64,000 nucleotides of DNA from Trissonchulus latispiculum (taxonomy: Eukaryota > Nematoda > Enoplea > Enoplida > Ironidae), in NCBI GenBank assembly GCA_030248195.1, contig JASAND010015508.1, forward strand, positions 89,272-153,271, read 5' to 3'. Below are positions 40,554-53,047 of the stretch, piece after piece. A program made the translations under genes and the position numbers. The notes beneath the pieces were generated by a model. The model was given only the letters and a program-made list of their open reading frames with translations. It was not told the origin of the DNA and searched no databases. Position 1 is the first letter of the stretch. Every line of letters starts with the position of its first letter.

Positions 40554-41869
40554 GGGGGGGGGTGGTCATAAGGGCATTAAGGGGCATATTGGTCAGCATA
40601 TGTACACACGGCATTAGCTTTGGAGTAGCCGTAACGTTTCCAGACCACTGCTAGTTTAAACTTGAAGAACCGTCTGAAATTTGGAAACTTTTGAACGTCG
40701 AATCGAATAATTTAAAAGCTAAATTTAAAACTTGACGTCAGCATAGTCCCTATGTCTCCAAAATTGGGCCAAACTGAAGGAGTTTGGCTTGCGCAACATA
40801 GATTTATGCCACTCGAGACATGAAAAAAGTGCAAAAACTGCTACCTAACAAATGGATATTTTGAAGATTGTCCAATGTGCACAATATTTATATTAATCGA
40901 TAGCTCTCATGATTCTGAACAACTTTTCTTCTTGGCGCAATCGCGTATTTGCCACCCATTTCAAGTCATTTTCGAAAAACTAATGTTTCATCGTTTGAAA
41001 TGACCTATGAATTAGGAAATTCTACCTTCAATTTACCTCAGTTTGAAAGTCTTGACTAAGTTAGGAAAACGGTTGCATCGGGTAGAATTCATTTATTTAC
41101 GTGGCTTTACGGTGGCATTCGTGCCGCGTGGTAAGTTGTACAAATGCTACAAGTATGTATAACTGGTCGTCTGCTGAGTTGATATTCATTCACTTGAATA
41201 CTCAAAGTGTCAGCCATGCATCCATTTATGACGTAAACAACTCTAATGTTACGTTGTTGTGGTAGGGTCAGTAAAGCTGCAAATGAGTACAATCTGAGTC
41301 AATTCTGTCCTCGTTATCGTGCTTGAACACCTTGAGACACTTTCTGAACTAGACCAAAATTGACATTCTTCATGTTTCCAGCGGCGTAAAACTACAATGC
41401 CTGGGCAGAATTCTTTCATATTTGGCACAATATTGTACACCTATTGATGGGGTCTATGTTCACATAAATTTTTCCGGGATCGAACCCGAGTTAAATTATT
41501 CTATTCGGCGTCCAAAATTTTCCAAATTTTCGACGGTTTCTTCAAGTTGAGGCCAGCTTTGCTCTGCAACCGCTGGAGTTACAGCAAAGCCAATGCGCTA
41601 TGTTACCCAACATGTCTTCTCTCACTGTCTTCTCAAACCGTAAATGTTTACATCGAACCAAACAGCTATGAGAAATTTTCAAGTATTTCCAGGGTGTCAC
41701 TACAATTGGAGGGGGGGGGTAGGCCAGGTTTTCATTTCCATTGTGGATTCTAGAAACCAGGCAAGAATCTGAAACTTCATACTATTTTGTTCACGCACGT
41801 GCTTTACATGTCTGCAAAAAAGAATTCAATTCCAATAAACTTTGGGCACCTCTATTTTAGTCGCCCCCC
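40554..41869. mobile_element. Diverged family-F TTAA-flanked element
   Basis: TTAA (40,550-40,553) then a G run and GTGGTCATAAGG; the other end is CGCCCCCC then TTAA (41,870-41,873). The inner stretch near 40,900 (GATAGCTCTCAT ... TTCTTCTTGG) matches family F at 16,150. 1.32 kb, no transposase. Confidence 0.55.
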
Positions 41870-41873
41870 TTAA

Positions 41874-44800
41874 TCTGCCGAGCATAGTTCAAGTCTACTG
41901 GGAATGTGATTACTGTCTTACTCTTCCTATTATAAACTCTTTGCCAGCCACGCTGACCGCTGAGCTTTAACTGCAACAAAAAGGATACAGCAAAAAATAA
42001 GTATAAGGAAAGAAAGACTCCGACACAGAGGACTTAGTGGGAGGACTAGATTTTTCAGATCCATGAAAAGGACCTCTGCCCCATCTGATAAATAAAGAGG
42101 ACAGAATTATTAAGTCTCCTAGAGTTGAAGAAGTCTCCTAGGAGTTTCTCTACCTCCTTTTCCCATCCAAAATATTCACATGATTGAATTAGGTCATGAA
42201 TAGGATAACCTATAATTCTGGCCTGATCAGGAAAACCCTAGGTCTCTCTCTGTATCTCAACCTTTTTTCTACATTCTACATTATTCCCCAGCATATCAAC
42301 AAGAACCATACAAAAGTCCAGGCTGAGTTTAGCATAAAGGTTAAGAAAGTTTAATTTTGTGAAGGTTAATTTGCCGGTGGTTTGCATTTGCATTATGGTT
42401 TGGAGTAAGTTGGAAACACCAAAAGTTTCTTTTATAGAAGTTGGTCGGATCTCCAAATCGGGCAATTAAACTAATGCTGAAGTCTTTTTTAGACCGCAGA
42501 TCCTCAATAAAGCCAATAGACGATGCAATGAATAAAGTGTTGACAAGCGAACAAAACAAACATTATAATCTAATTAAGACATTTATTAATTTATTAATAA
42601 TTATATGATTTATAATATTTATAATATTCATTAATACATAAATTAATATAAATTCGCTGTATGTACTAATTATATACGAAAACTTTCAAACCTAAAAATC
42701 TGGTTATGTTGTTAGCATGTTAGCAGTGAAACATTGCTGCTGTTGCTTTTAAGGGAAATAACCTTCATAAATTTTTAATCACTAGTTTATCTTAAAATTA
42801 ATATTCTTTAAATGAAAATCAGTAATGAAACATAATCGGGTAAGCTTGAAGCTAATATCAACCCCCATCGTCAGGTTCTCCTTACTTCATCCTAAAAATT
42901 TAAGGGTAAGATAGGAGGATGGTGTGCCTGTGCCAAACTTTTTTTACGCCCTCTGTTAATACTGACGTACCCAATTCAGAGAATCGCTTAAACTGTTTCT
43001 TCAGCATGGATCATGATCTCATTCCTTACATGGAGGAGTTAGTAATTAATTAATAATTAATGATTAATTAGTCTATCATCAATATTAAAATGCATCAATA
43101 AATATCCACAACGATCCGTACAAAATTCACACTGCAATCAAAAGATCAATTACAGGCATACGTAAATAATTAGCTGTAAAGTTTGCTGTAAGCTTACCTG
43201 TGAAACGTTGTAAACGTATCACTTTAGGAACTCTGAGACTCATTTCTGAATTTGAGAATGGAATCAGGGAAAGGGAGAGAGAAAGTGCGGAAACTGGGAC
43301 TTTATTGTGACAGGAAGTTTGATGAAAGCTTTGTCAACAATACAGAGACTAAGGGACCATTTCTAGTGTCTGTGTCGGCAGTAGTCGTCAGAGTAATGAG
43401 AAGTGAACAAGATCACCCCTAAATGGGATATTATTCCGACGTTGAACCATATAGATATCATCATTTAAAAATTTGCTGACTCAAATTTACTGAGACTTAC
43501 TCATTTTGCTTAATCCATTGGTTGCAACTTTGACTTGAAGGTAAAAGTGATGTGAAAATTATTAATTAAGCATTATTAAATAAAATTAAGCATTAGAATT
43601 ATTAATTAGAAGGAAAATGCAGAAGCAACCGCCTCACTGAAGTTACTTAAAACTTGATGTGTCAGAATGTAAGCTCTCCGATTGTGTCCTGCCCTTCTGA
43701 CAGTACTTAGCCAAAGCAGATGTTACATCCGCGACTTTTAAGGTACTCGCCTATTTTCTTCCTTTCCCATGATTTTCTGAAATATTTGAATCCTCTTTTT
43801 GTTCCAACGTCCAACGCAGAGGACATGTGTAAGAACAGTCAGTAGAAAACTAAAAACTGAAATTCAACGATGAATTGATCTCTGGCTATTGCGGTGTCAG
43901 TCTTACGTCTTAGCCACTACACCAGCCGTACTGTATTGCTCAGGCATCTTAATTGATTCGGGGATAGCCCAAGAAGACTAGGCTGACTGACTGAGATTAG
44001 CTTAGAGCTCAGTTTCATTTCTGAGCGTGGAACGTAAAGGAACAGTTGGTCGCCAACCGAACATGCTAATCTCAATCTGATTTGGTGCACTAATGATTTT
44101 GCATTGTACTGTATTAGCTTTGTGTGAACCTTTACTGATCGATAATAGCTGCGGAGGATTCGAGAAACAAATAACGCCACGACATATTTTTAAATTTGAA
44201 AACATCTATTCACTAAAACTCATTCAAACTTCTGCAAAAGGTTTAGTTTGAAGTCTTCTAGAAGCCAACAGGATATCTTCATCACATTTTGTTACTTCTA
44301 AAAAATAAATATACATAGGCCGTGTGTTGAGCATAGGAGAAACATCAGAGCATAACAATGCTGCTATACAACAACAGCGGGGAATTCCGCTCCAGCGGAA
44401 TGAAAAGAATACATAAAGGTAAGAGTTTTAGTAAAGGTAAGACATATTCACACTCTGTTATCAGAGCAAAAACTATACTCAGCTCGCGGCAACCGCTACA
44501 ACCACCAGAAAATCCGACCACTCCTCTGACCCAATGTGGGTATGTTGCGATCTTATGCACACATGCATAGCGGACGAATTTGATTGGTGGTAACAGGAGC
44601 TAAACTTGTGGAGGGGGCAATGTCGACTGTACTAACGTGCAAGCGTGCGCGTCGTGCGACTTGAACAGCGTGCAGAGCAGAGCACAAGATCTCACACCCT
44701 GTCATTATAGCTGTACTGTTTGGTGTGCTTAGCTCCTTGTTCGCTAGACATGCCGACAATTACCAATGACAGTAGCAGATGTGAAAGTTGGATTCAGGAA

Positions 44801-46185
44801 AAAGTTAGTAGAAAACAAAAGAGAAAGAAAGAAAAAAGAAAGAACAGTTTACTTCCAAAAGGATAAAAGGGAAAGCTGTCACTGACCAAAAATCAATTCA
44901 AGGTCGTCTAGATCTTTGCCGCCTTAAAAGAAGACGTTAGTTGAAGAGCTGAAACAAGGATGAGCTTAATTTAATCTCCTGCTTGAGTTTAATATTATTA
45001 ACAACACACTATTGACATGTGGGCTCCCATAAATCTATAGCCTACCTTAATGATGCGACCGATTTCGAGCCTGTGTGAAAAACAGTTTTGTATCACACAA
45101 GTGAAAACAAAGTAACCATCTTCTGACCCGAAATCTGTCAAGCTCACAAAACCCCTTTTTCGATATCTTCGGCAAACTCCTAAATTTCGAAAAAATTCCA
45201 AATTTTCAGCGTCCTGCGTTCACGGGTAACTCTCTGCCAAAACTTCATTTCCTGCACATTCCTGTGTCAGATTTTAATTAAGCCTCGAATCATAGTTGGT
45301 CAAATGTTAATCAAAGATCGGCCAAACAAAAGGGAAGCATTTTGGCACGTGGCTAATTAGTGCTGCTTTTATCATCATTAGTGATTAATTGACATCACTT
45401 ACATAACATTACATTACATTACATAACAGTGGCTAATTTATTCCTACAAGTCAGTTTTAGTTTACAAGCAAAGCTTAGATTAGATACCTAACTAGGCGAC
45501 TTTCATAATAAAGTACACTTGACCCGAGATCCCACAAGTGTCGGATAGGAATGTAGAATTTAAGTAAAAATCATAGGATGATATTAAAGTAAGAATGCTT
45601 TACTGTGAAAATATTTAAGGTATTATTTTTACTACAACCACAGAAAAACTGAATGATAAGAAGAAGAAGAAGAGGTTTAGAATCAAAAACTTTGAACTGA
45701 AAGTGCGTGCTCCCCGAAGGCTTCGCCGATTAAAAATTGAAGTTTATACAGCAATTGGCTGTGACTTTGTCAATGTCAAAGTGAAATTAGCATGAACGGG
45801 CCCCCGGCCTGCCGCAGCTAATGACTGAAGAAGTCACCAGGATGACAGCTGATATTGCAGAAAAGTCAAACCTGAAACAATTGATGTCTCCCTCTCCAGC
45901 GCTTTTTATGCATGTTAAGGTGCAAACTTCCCTTATCTCTAATCTGCACCCAATTAGCAGAACTTAACTAGGCAGCAAATTTTTCTTCTAGTTGCGGTTT
46001 AATTTTATGTAGTTCAGCCTCAGCACGTAAACATAGAGTGAGTGACCATGTTTTACCGTCAACTTATCCCTGTCGGTATTCCAGTTAGAGGTTGTGCCAG
46101 CATAGAAAATGTATAAAAAATAGAAAATATGTAGTATTGTCAAACGTCAAACGTAATGGAGGAGCTGTGGTAGCTCCATCGATCA
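41874..46185. other. Stretch without recognised genes
   Basis: AT-rich sequence with scattered short open frames, none with a recognisable motif or splice pattern. TACAT repeats near 45,400-45,425 and a GAA run near 45,660. Two tRNA-like fragments were too partial to call. Confidence 0.6.
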
Positions 46186-46316
46186 GTGGCCGATGCTATC
46201 AACGTCTAAATCCGGGTTAAGTCGCTAACCTGGGTTAACTTCATGTGTTAAAGATAGGCGAATAAACCCGGGTTAACGACTTAACCCGGATTTGGACGTT
46301 GATAACATCGGCCCCA
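46186..46316. mobile_element. Small hairpin element
   Basis: About 130 bases forming a hairpin: GGCCGATGCTATCAACGTC at one end pairs with GACGTTGATAACATCGGCC at the other, and AATCCGGGTTAAGTCG with its complement inside. The loop includes TTCATGTGTTAAAGATAGGC. No target duplication recognised. Confidence 0.7.
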
Positions 46317-46591
46317 GGTGGCAAGTCTCAGCAAATTGCCCAGGCATATACGGGATAGCAGTCAAACTGGAGTGAAAGAGTTTCTCTAAACGCTCCAAAT
46401 ATGAACTCCACTTGTAGCTGGTATGAAACCGCTCAGCTACTGAGGAGGCTGGAGCACCACTTTGACTTCGAACAGTTCAGCAGCTGTTTTCAGCTGACGT
46501 TCTGAACCAGAGCTCGGACGCTTGTCACACTCTTATCTATTATGTCACAAAACATAGTGGATGATTATAAAATATGATTGCCGCTGCAGAA

Positions 46592-46692
46592 ACTCCGACC
46601 CGGAAAATTCGGGCCTGAGGTGGGGATGGATGGAACCCACAACCTTTGGTGATCTGGGCCAACGTTCTGCCGATTTAGCAACCCAGCTACAA
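46592..46692 (-). repeat. tRNA-derived SINE, second copy
   Basis: Minus strand: head GTAGCTGGGTTGCTAAATCG, B box GGTTGTGGGTTCCATCC, tail CTCAGGCCCGAATTTTCCGG then GTCGGAG. Same layout as 12,546-12,645 and better kept. Confidence 0.65.
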
Positions 46693-47864
46693 TCGAACCA
46701 AGCTTTAGTTAGAATTCCTTCCCAATAGCACATCTTCCAGTTCCAAGTAAGAGAACGCAACGGGGGAAGGTGTAATTGAGAACAGGCTAGAGTCGAGAAA
46801 AGCGGAAGAGATAGAGAGTGAGGGAGAGAGAATTATCAAGAAAGGATTAAGTTCTAATACCAAGCTCAGCTTTCTCTGTTTAGTCGTTTCTCATATCTGC
46901 AGGATTATCTTGAACCATTAGTGGAGTCCTTCTCAAAGTTACTTTCCCAGAAAGTGTCTCAAATTCTCTCTCTCTCTCTCTTTCCCATCCTCAGATCTAT
47001 CAATTTTTCAGAGAGTAGAACGCTTAAAGCAGTTCTGTTCACTTTGTCTGTGATTCTGTTTCTGTAAAGATTCTGAAGATTGGCAACATGTTGCAAGAAG
47101 GTGAGGAGGGGTTGGTGCCACAGCAACAAAAAGTTGAGAAAAAATGGAAATAGTAAAATAAAATATCAAATTAATTAAACTAAAAATATTCGTCTTAATA
47201 ATCCATACTGAGACGGCAACGACTTTGAAGAGATCGGCCCAGAAATGGCTTTTTTAAGTGTTTCCTGTTCTCCCTCGTAGCAGATATCTTAGGCACTGAA
47301 CTTAGGCTCACAAATTCTCAAATTGTGCGGGAGTGAATCAGTTATTTCATAATCCCTTAGATTACAAACCATCTGCCACATTTCCTTAATATTTTGCCAG
47401 GGAAAAGGAAAAGCAAACGTCACGTGACCCCCTGAAAATGTTCTCCTTCAAAGATAGATCAAAGCCAGCCAATCAAAAAGATATAAACAATCGGCTTTCT
47501 GACATACCTAAATCAAAACATTCCTGCGCAATCTAACCCTAAATTGTAACTACATTTGATTGTCTAATTTAAGCCTCAAGTTGGGTGTGGGGGGAGCTTA
47601 GCTGGCAATCACCTAATTTTCAAAATCTGACAAACTAAATGTAAAGGGGAAAAGGTTGAAACAGAGAATAAGCTCTAATCTATCTATATCTGGAGCAGTC
47701 CCCCTTCCCCAGTAAGAAATTCTGAAGACTGGCTTTTCAGAAGCAATCAGAAAAGGCCTAAACCGATTTGTGTCCCCAAAAATTTTCACACACAGCATTT
47801 ATGAAGATGATGATGATGGTGATGATGATGATGAAAGCTGCGGGCTGTCCCACTTTCTAACATA

Positions 47865-47898
<34 letters not shown>

Positions 47899-49284
47899 CA
47901 AATTTTATATACATATATGCATAGTTGCATAGCAGACATGCTTACATGTGTCTGGAAAAATATGCTAAATGTTCCAAATAGTTGGTCTTTAGGGGAGTAA
48001 CAGCAGTTATGTACGTATATCCATGAACTTTGAAGGATTTTGGGGACGGCTTTCTGAATTTCTGAAAAAAAGGCTTTGCAATGCAAACTAACTAAGCTTC
48101 CATAAGTTCCCTCCCTACTGGATTTTGTTTTCTGGAAAATATTTAGCAAACGAAATAAAGCTGACCTGTAAACTTTAGGAGCCTCGAATCATTTCGAGAT
48201 TGGTTACTGAAAAAAAGTTGACCACTATTTGGCTTTGGCAAGTAAATAGTTCGACGCTAGAAACACGTTGAAAGTAAATTACACTGGTGGACCGCTTATA
48301 TGGGTTGGGCACAGGAGTTTTGACGCTCAAATTTGGCTGGGATGACTCCTTTTACAGTCGGCAGGCCCAAGGAATTTTGGACACCTTTCATGGGATCTCC
48401 ACGCCATAGCATATTTCACAAACCTAAAAACAATCGCTTACACCTTTCGCTAAGCTCAGAGTTGAAAGTGGGTCGCAATTTCTTGACCCGCGGATACACG
48501 CTGCCCGCAGACCTCTGAGATTTTGTCGGCCAACGTGACAGACTCACTTTAAAAACGTTCCCGATCCAAGCCGGAAAAGTCCGGCACGTCCTCATTTTTA
48601 ATTTTAACTACACATTTCGTGCAAAAATCCAAATACAGATATTTTCATATCTACAAAACTTTGCAGAATTTTGAATTTAGAAAATTTTTCGCTCATCATC
48701 AGAATCCCATAAGTGTATGCTGTTATGCGTTTATCTAATTATATTGAGCACACAAACCAAGCAAGATACCGCAGACTTGCTCAAGCTAAGTTTTGCCTGA
48801 AAATCTTTCCACGAAATTGAGCTGGCATGGCTGGAGATACCCTGTCCAGTTTTAATCGAAACCAAATTCCAGAGAAAGTTTGTTGGCATATATGTAATCC
48901 TGCTAACTGGGTTTAAGGCACGTAAAGGTTTCGCTGACGTCAGTCAAGCCAAGCAATCCTTTCAGGATTGAAGTTTAGATATGGTTTAGACTGGACTTAA
49001 CACGCAAGATTTAAACTTAATTGAACCAACGATTCAGATTCAAGCTTAGCTTACAGCGGGCTTTGCTTCAATGTCATTTTACGAAATTGCATTGGCACAG
49101 TTGAAAACCCGCTGCCGATAAGTGACCTGAAACCAATTTCTGGTTATCAAGTCGGCTTTGCTGGAAAGCAGCTGGTCGGGTTTTATCCCGACCCGAAGAT
49201 ATTTCGTGGAATTAAGCAAGCATAATTTTAATGTGCCTTCTCCTGTAAACCTTGTTTGGCTTGTTTCGTGAACTCAATATTATA
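46693..49284. other. Stretch without recognised genes
   Basis: Contains a CT run (46,965-46,982), a GAT trinucleotide run (47,807-47,832) and a CATA tetranucleotide run (47,863-47,896). No exon or element was recognised. Confidence 0.6.
47807..47896. repeat. GAT and CATA microsatellites
   Basis: A GATGATGAT run followed 30 bases later by CATACATACATA. Confidence 0.9.
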
Positions 49285-49413
49285 GAATATTAAGTGCTAT
49301 ATATGTCAAACACTTTACTCAAAAGACTCCACAATACGTTGCTCTAACATGTGAGCACTCAACTCCCCAAAGTTTCAATATTTTTGTGTTTTTTATATTT
49401 CCCAAATACTACA
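49285..49413 (-). repeat. Putative 3' LTR remnant
   Basis: Shares two blocks with 53,723-53,793 but has 54 extra bases between them. Confidence 0.55.
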
Positions 49414-49430
49414 TTTTCCCATTGTCTCTT

Positions 49431-50731
49431 TTAAGTTCTTCTCGTGCGCACAAACCGATCTTTCCCTGGGAAATAGACCTCTGGTGGAAGGCGTGTTCGA
49501 ATGGACCGACGAAGGGGCATCCCTCCCACGTTGGGTTCTGCAGGGGGAGGTGGTTGGGATTGTCGGGGCTGTCCGTGCTCATGTGGACCATGTTGGGGCA
49601 ATTCAGGGAAATCCTCGGACTGTGCCCTTGTAGCCGCGGATGGCAGCTTCAGAGCAGGCAATGACCAATGCGACAGCTGCCTACCATTCCATCTTTGGTT
49701 GGTTTCAAGCAGAAATGTATTGGGACCCACTTTCTTGAGGACTTCAGTGGCGCTGAAAATGCAGACTGGCCTTTTCGATGTTGAGGAAGGCGATAGCGAA
49801 CGTAGTCGCCTACGCTTATGTCCTTTGCCACTCTATCCTTGAATCCTTGGTTTGCGTCGTCTGCATATTTTCTTTGATAACGCTATTTTCTCGTTTTCCT
49901 GGTAGCCTCGGAACTAACTTTGTTCTGGGATTTCTTCCAAGGAGCATCCCTGCTGACGTAAGGTCAGAAGCTCTATGCTTCGTAGTTCGGGAGGTGAGTA
50001 GTATTTCTCCTATGGCTTGAAACCACTCCTTTCCTTGTATGCTGGCAGCTAAGATCCTTTCTGTTCGGGTACGATTCAGTCTTTCTATACATCCGTTAGA
50101 AGACGGGTTGTACACAGCCGTCTTTGAATGTTTTATGTCACACGTTCTCAGAAATGACTGGAATTCTTCAGATGTAAATTGTGGGCCATTATCGGTAACA
50201 ATTTCATCTGGTAACCCAAAGCGGCCAAAGATGGGGCGTAGGAAAGTTATGACAGATCTCGACGTTATTCGTTTGCAACTAGCTACCTCAGGCCATTTAG
50301 TTTCACTGCTTTGTCGCTTAATTGACACGGGAGACAACCCTTTACATTGGCCTCAACGTCTTGATTTGCCGTTGGCCACCAGTAGTGATCTCTTATTCTT
50401 TGTTTTGTTTGACTTATTCCAGGGTGAGACTCATGAGCTAGCTCAATTATCCTTTCTGTCATGGGACGACGATTCTTTCTTCTCGGAAAATTACTCCTTG
50501 TACTTCCGATAGTTCATCTTTGATCAAAAAGTAAGGGCAGTCTGAGCTATTCTTATCCAAGCGTGGAGGCCATCCTTTTTTAAGGAATACCTGGATTCGT
50601 TGAAGTGTTGGATCGTTTCGTGTGTTGGCCCGAATTTTTTCCATTGACATTGCAGTTGTCTCAGGCATGATAATCATTATCGTAGTAGGACTTTTCCGCT
50701 GAAGATAGAGCCCTTGAGGCAAACGCAACAA
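49431..50731 (-). pseudogene. Gypsy integrase, internally deleted
   Basis: Linker region (RANTRNDPTLQRIQVF, GVIFREERIVVP), then a zinc-binding region (LAHESHPGISQTKQRI, DHYWWPTANQ, and a CLPC pair), then directly SETKWPEV and IVTDNGPQFTSEEF ... NGCIERLNR. The stretch that should hold the first catalytic Asp is missing between the CLPC pair and KWPEV. A C-terminal part ends in RRSIRTRLPPEVYFPG. Several frames are used. Confidence 0.8.
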
Positions 50732-51281
50732 CCAATTCTTGTTTATTTTTGATCTGTGATAAAATCAGAGCCTGATGACCTGTTCTCAGTGTGAATTTTC
50801 TACAAAAGTAGGGAAAAAAAAGGGCCTCTTTGTCAGATGCATCAGTTGTCACGATAGTCCGCTGAACATAGAGCCTTGAGGCTAAACGCACAACCAATTC
50901 TTGTTTATTTTTGATCTGTGTTATAATCGCTCCAACCTTTGTCAGAGCATCAGTGTCGATAGTCGGGGGGGTGGTAATGATCACATTTTTGAGCTTATGG
51001 TAGGCTTCTGCACATGTTGTGTCCCATTCAAACTTTATATCATCTCGTATGATCTGTCGAAGAGGTTCTGCGATTGTTGAGAAGTTTGGAACAAATCCCA
51101 AGCAGAAACCACAAAGTCTCAGAAACCGTCGAAGTTCTTTTTTATCTTTTCTAATTGGAGCATTTTTAATCTTTTCGATATTCTTCCCACTTAGTCGGAT
51201 ACCATCTTGTGAAAGAATATGTCCTAGAAAATTGAATGTTTCTTTTCCAAATTCACATTTTTTTGTATTGTACCCGGGCAT
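50661..51281 (-). pseudogene. Gypsy reverse transcriptase thumb and scrambled RNase H
   Basis: It starts with a normal thumb (FLGHILSQDGIRLSGKNIEK, FCLGFVPNFSTIAEPL), then RNase H pieces in the wrong order. IKNKQELVV occurs twice, and the KEAL ... HQAL segment comes before ASRALSSAEKSYY rather than after. At DNA level a unit of about 62 bases (50,695-50,758) recurs at 50,860-50,920. Confidence 0.8.
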
Positions 51282-51757
51282 TCACATTTTCCAGTTGTTT
51301 TAAAACTTCATACAGACGTTCATCATGTTCTGAATTTGTCTTTCCGCTGATCAAAATATCATCTTGATATACAATCATTCCTTTGACTCCAGATAGTATC
51401 ATTTCCATGGCTCTTTGGAAGGCACTGGCAGAAGTTTTTAGTCCCGTTGGTAGTTTGCGGTATCGAAACAGACCTTCATGTGTCAGAAATGATGTAAGCG
51501 GACGACTTTCCTCAGCCAACTGTAACTGAAAATAGGCTTTTCTAAGATCAACTTTTGAAAAGTACTTGGCTCCTTCAACCTGGCTGAATGATTCTTCCAC
51601 ACTTGGAAGTGGGTATTTAGTATCCTGGATAACCTTATTTAATTCTCGAAGGTCACAACATAATCTTATATCTCTATTTGGTTTTGGTGCAACCACGAAT
51701 GGATGGACCCAATCACTATGTTCCGTTCTTTCGATGATTCCGTCTTGTTCAAGCTGT
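51253..51757 (-). pseudogene. Gypsy reverse transcriptase fingers and palm
   Basis: Motifs in order: VHPFVVAPKPN, RLCCDLRELNKVI, FSKVDLRKAYFQLQL (first Asp), FQRAMEMIL, and YQDD in IVYQDDILISG. One stop at about 51,757 parts it from the protease frame, and a frameshift near 51,268 parts it from the thumb. Confidence 0.85.
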
Positions 51758-51759
51758 TT

Positions 51760-52510
51760 CTACTCTTTACTGACCTTGTCTTTAAGTACAAAGGGAATTT
51801 TTCTGAGCTTTGTTACTAGTACAGCTTCCGATCTTAACACTATTTTGTGAACAAAACCTTTTATGGTTCCAGGGCTCGGTGAAAACAAATTATGAAATTG
51901 TTGTTTTAACGTATTTTCGGAAACTTGATTGACATACAGATGTTCTCTATCTATGGTAAGGTTAAGGCTTTCAATCAGATCAATCCCCACTGAGAACTGG
52001 TTTCCATCAGCTATGAACAACTTGGCATTGCATCTTCGATTTCGGTACATGAGATCTAGGTCGATGGAACCAAATACCTGCAGTGGTGTTTTATCAAAGC
52101 TGAACAACTTAGTAGTAGTACGACTTAATAGTATACTCTTTAGCTTCTCTTCATAGACTTGTTTAGTAATAATGCTTGCTTGGGCACCAGTATTTACTAT
52201 GAACGTGAGCTCTTTCTTACTTCTCCAAAAATCGGAAAATGCAGATAGAGTACATCGTGTGCTTTTTGCAGACTGTTTCTTTAATTTCACATTAAGGACA
52301 TGAACAGTGTCTTCGTCTGTTTCAGTGTCACGTTCTGCGGCTGTACTAATAGTGCGGATTGGACGGCTGAATTGTCTTTGTTGTGAACGACAAACTTTAG
52401 CAAAGTGACCTTTCTTGTGGCAGCTGTTACAGGCTTCAAACATTGCGGGGCACTTGTTGTTACCATCGTGTTTTATGTATCCACATTTATTACAAAGTAA
52501 ATTGGCGTTT
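51760..52510 (-). pseudogene. Gypsy gag C terminus and protease
   Basis: Two zinc knuckles, CNKCGYIKHDGNNKC and CNSCHKKGHFAKVC, then the protease region. The catalytic motif reads IVNTGAQAS where DTGA or DSGA is expected, so the catalytic Asp is Asn and the protease should be dead. Confidence 0.82.
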
Positions 52511-52528
52511 CCTGCATAATCGTTTCCT

Positions 52529-53047
52529 TTATTCGGGTGTTCCTGTGACGACGTTCACGGAATTTCCACTGCCGTCGGGATTGGACATTTTTCTGGCTTC
52601 CGATTGTGCTCTTTCTATTTGCCTGGCAATGGTTAAAGTTCGTTCCAATGTTAAATCAGTCTCCATCAATAATCGCTCTCTTATTCTTTGAAAACGAGTT
52701 TGCCAACCTACGATGTCCCGTAGCATATCACTTTTCTTGTTGACCATAACCACAATCTGCTAGAAGCCGCCGTAAATCCTGACACCACTGATCAGTAGTT
52801 TCGTTGGGTAACTGCTTCGGTTGTAGTAAGGTATATCGAGCTTCAACAATGTTTACCTTTGGGGCGAAATGTTCGGACACCGGTAAAATGACAATAGCTA
52901 AAGTCAGAGCGTTCTGACCCTCATGCAAAACTGGGGCGGGTAGCGATTTGACTATTCTTTGATCTTCAATCCCTAAGCAATGCTTAAAAATTGCTATTTT
53001 TCTGCTTTCTTGAAAGTTATCAGCTGTAGCACCAATGGCTTCCAGAT
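52529..53047 (-). pseudogene. Gypsy gag, frameshifted
   Basis: Two frames: a capsid-like stretch (FKHCLGIEDQRIVKSLP, DQWCQDLRRLLADCGYG) and, after a shift near 52,735, KSDMLRDIVGWQTRFQRIRE then LTLERTLTIARQIERA. The N terminus is lost where a hairpin element begins at 53,048. Confidence 0.75.

Noticed and set aside
41460..41505. tRNA-like T arm on the minus strand (CTCGGGTTCGATCCCGG)
   Set aside because: No A box or acceptor stem at tRNA distance; a B box alone is not enough.
43880..43930. tRNA-like head on the minus strand (GGCTGGTGTAGTGGCTAAGACG)
   Set aside because: No B box and no tail shared with the SINE copies.
47807..47896. Short regularly spaced repeats resembling an array
   Set aside because: They are simple GAT and CATA microsatellites without spacers, not a CRISPR array.
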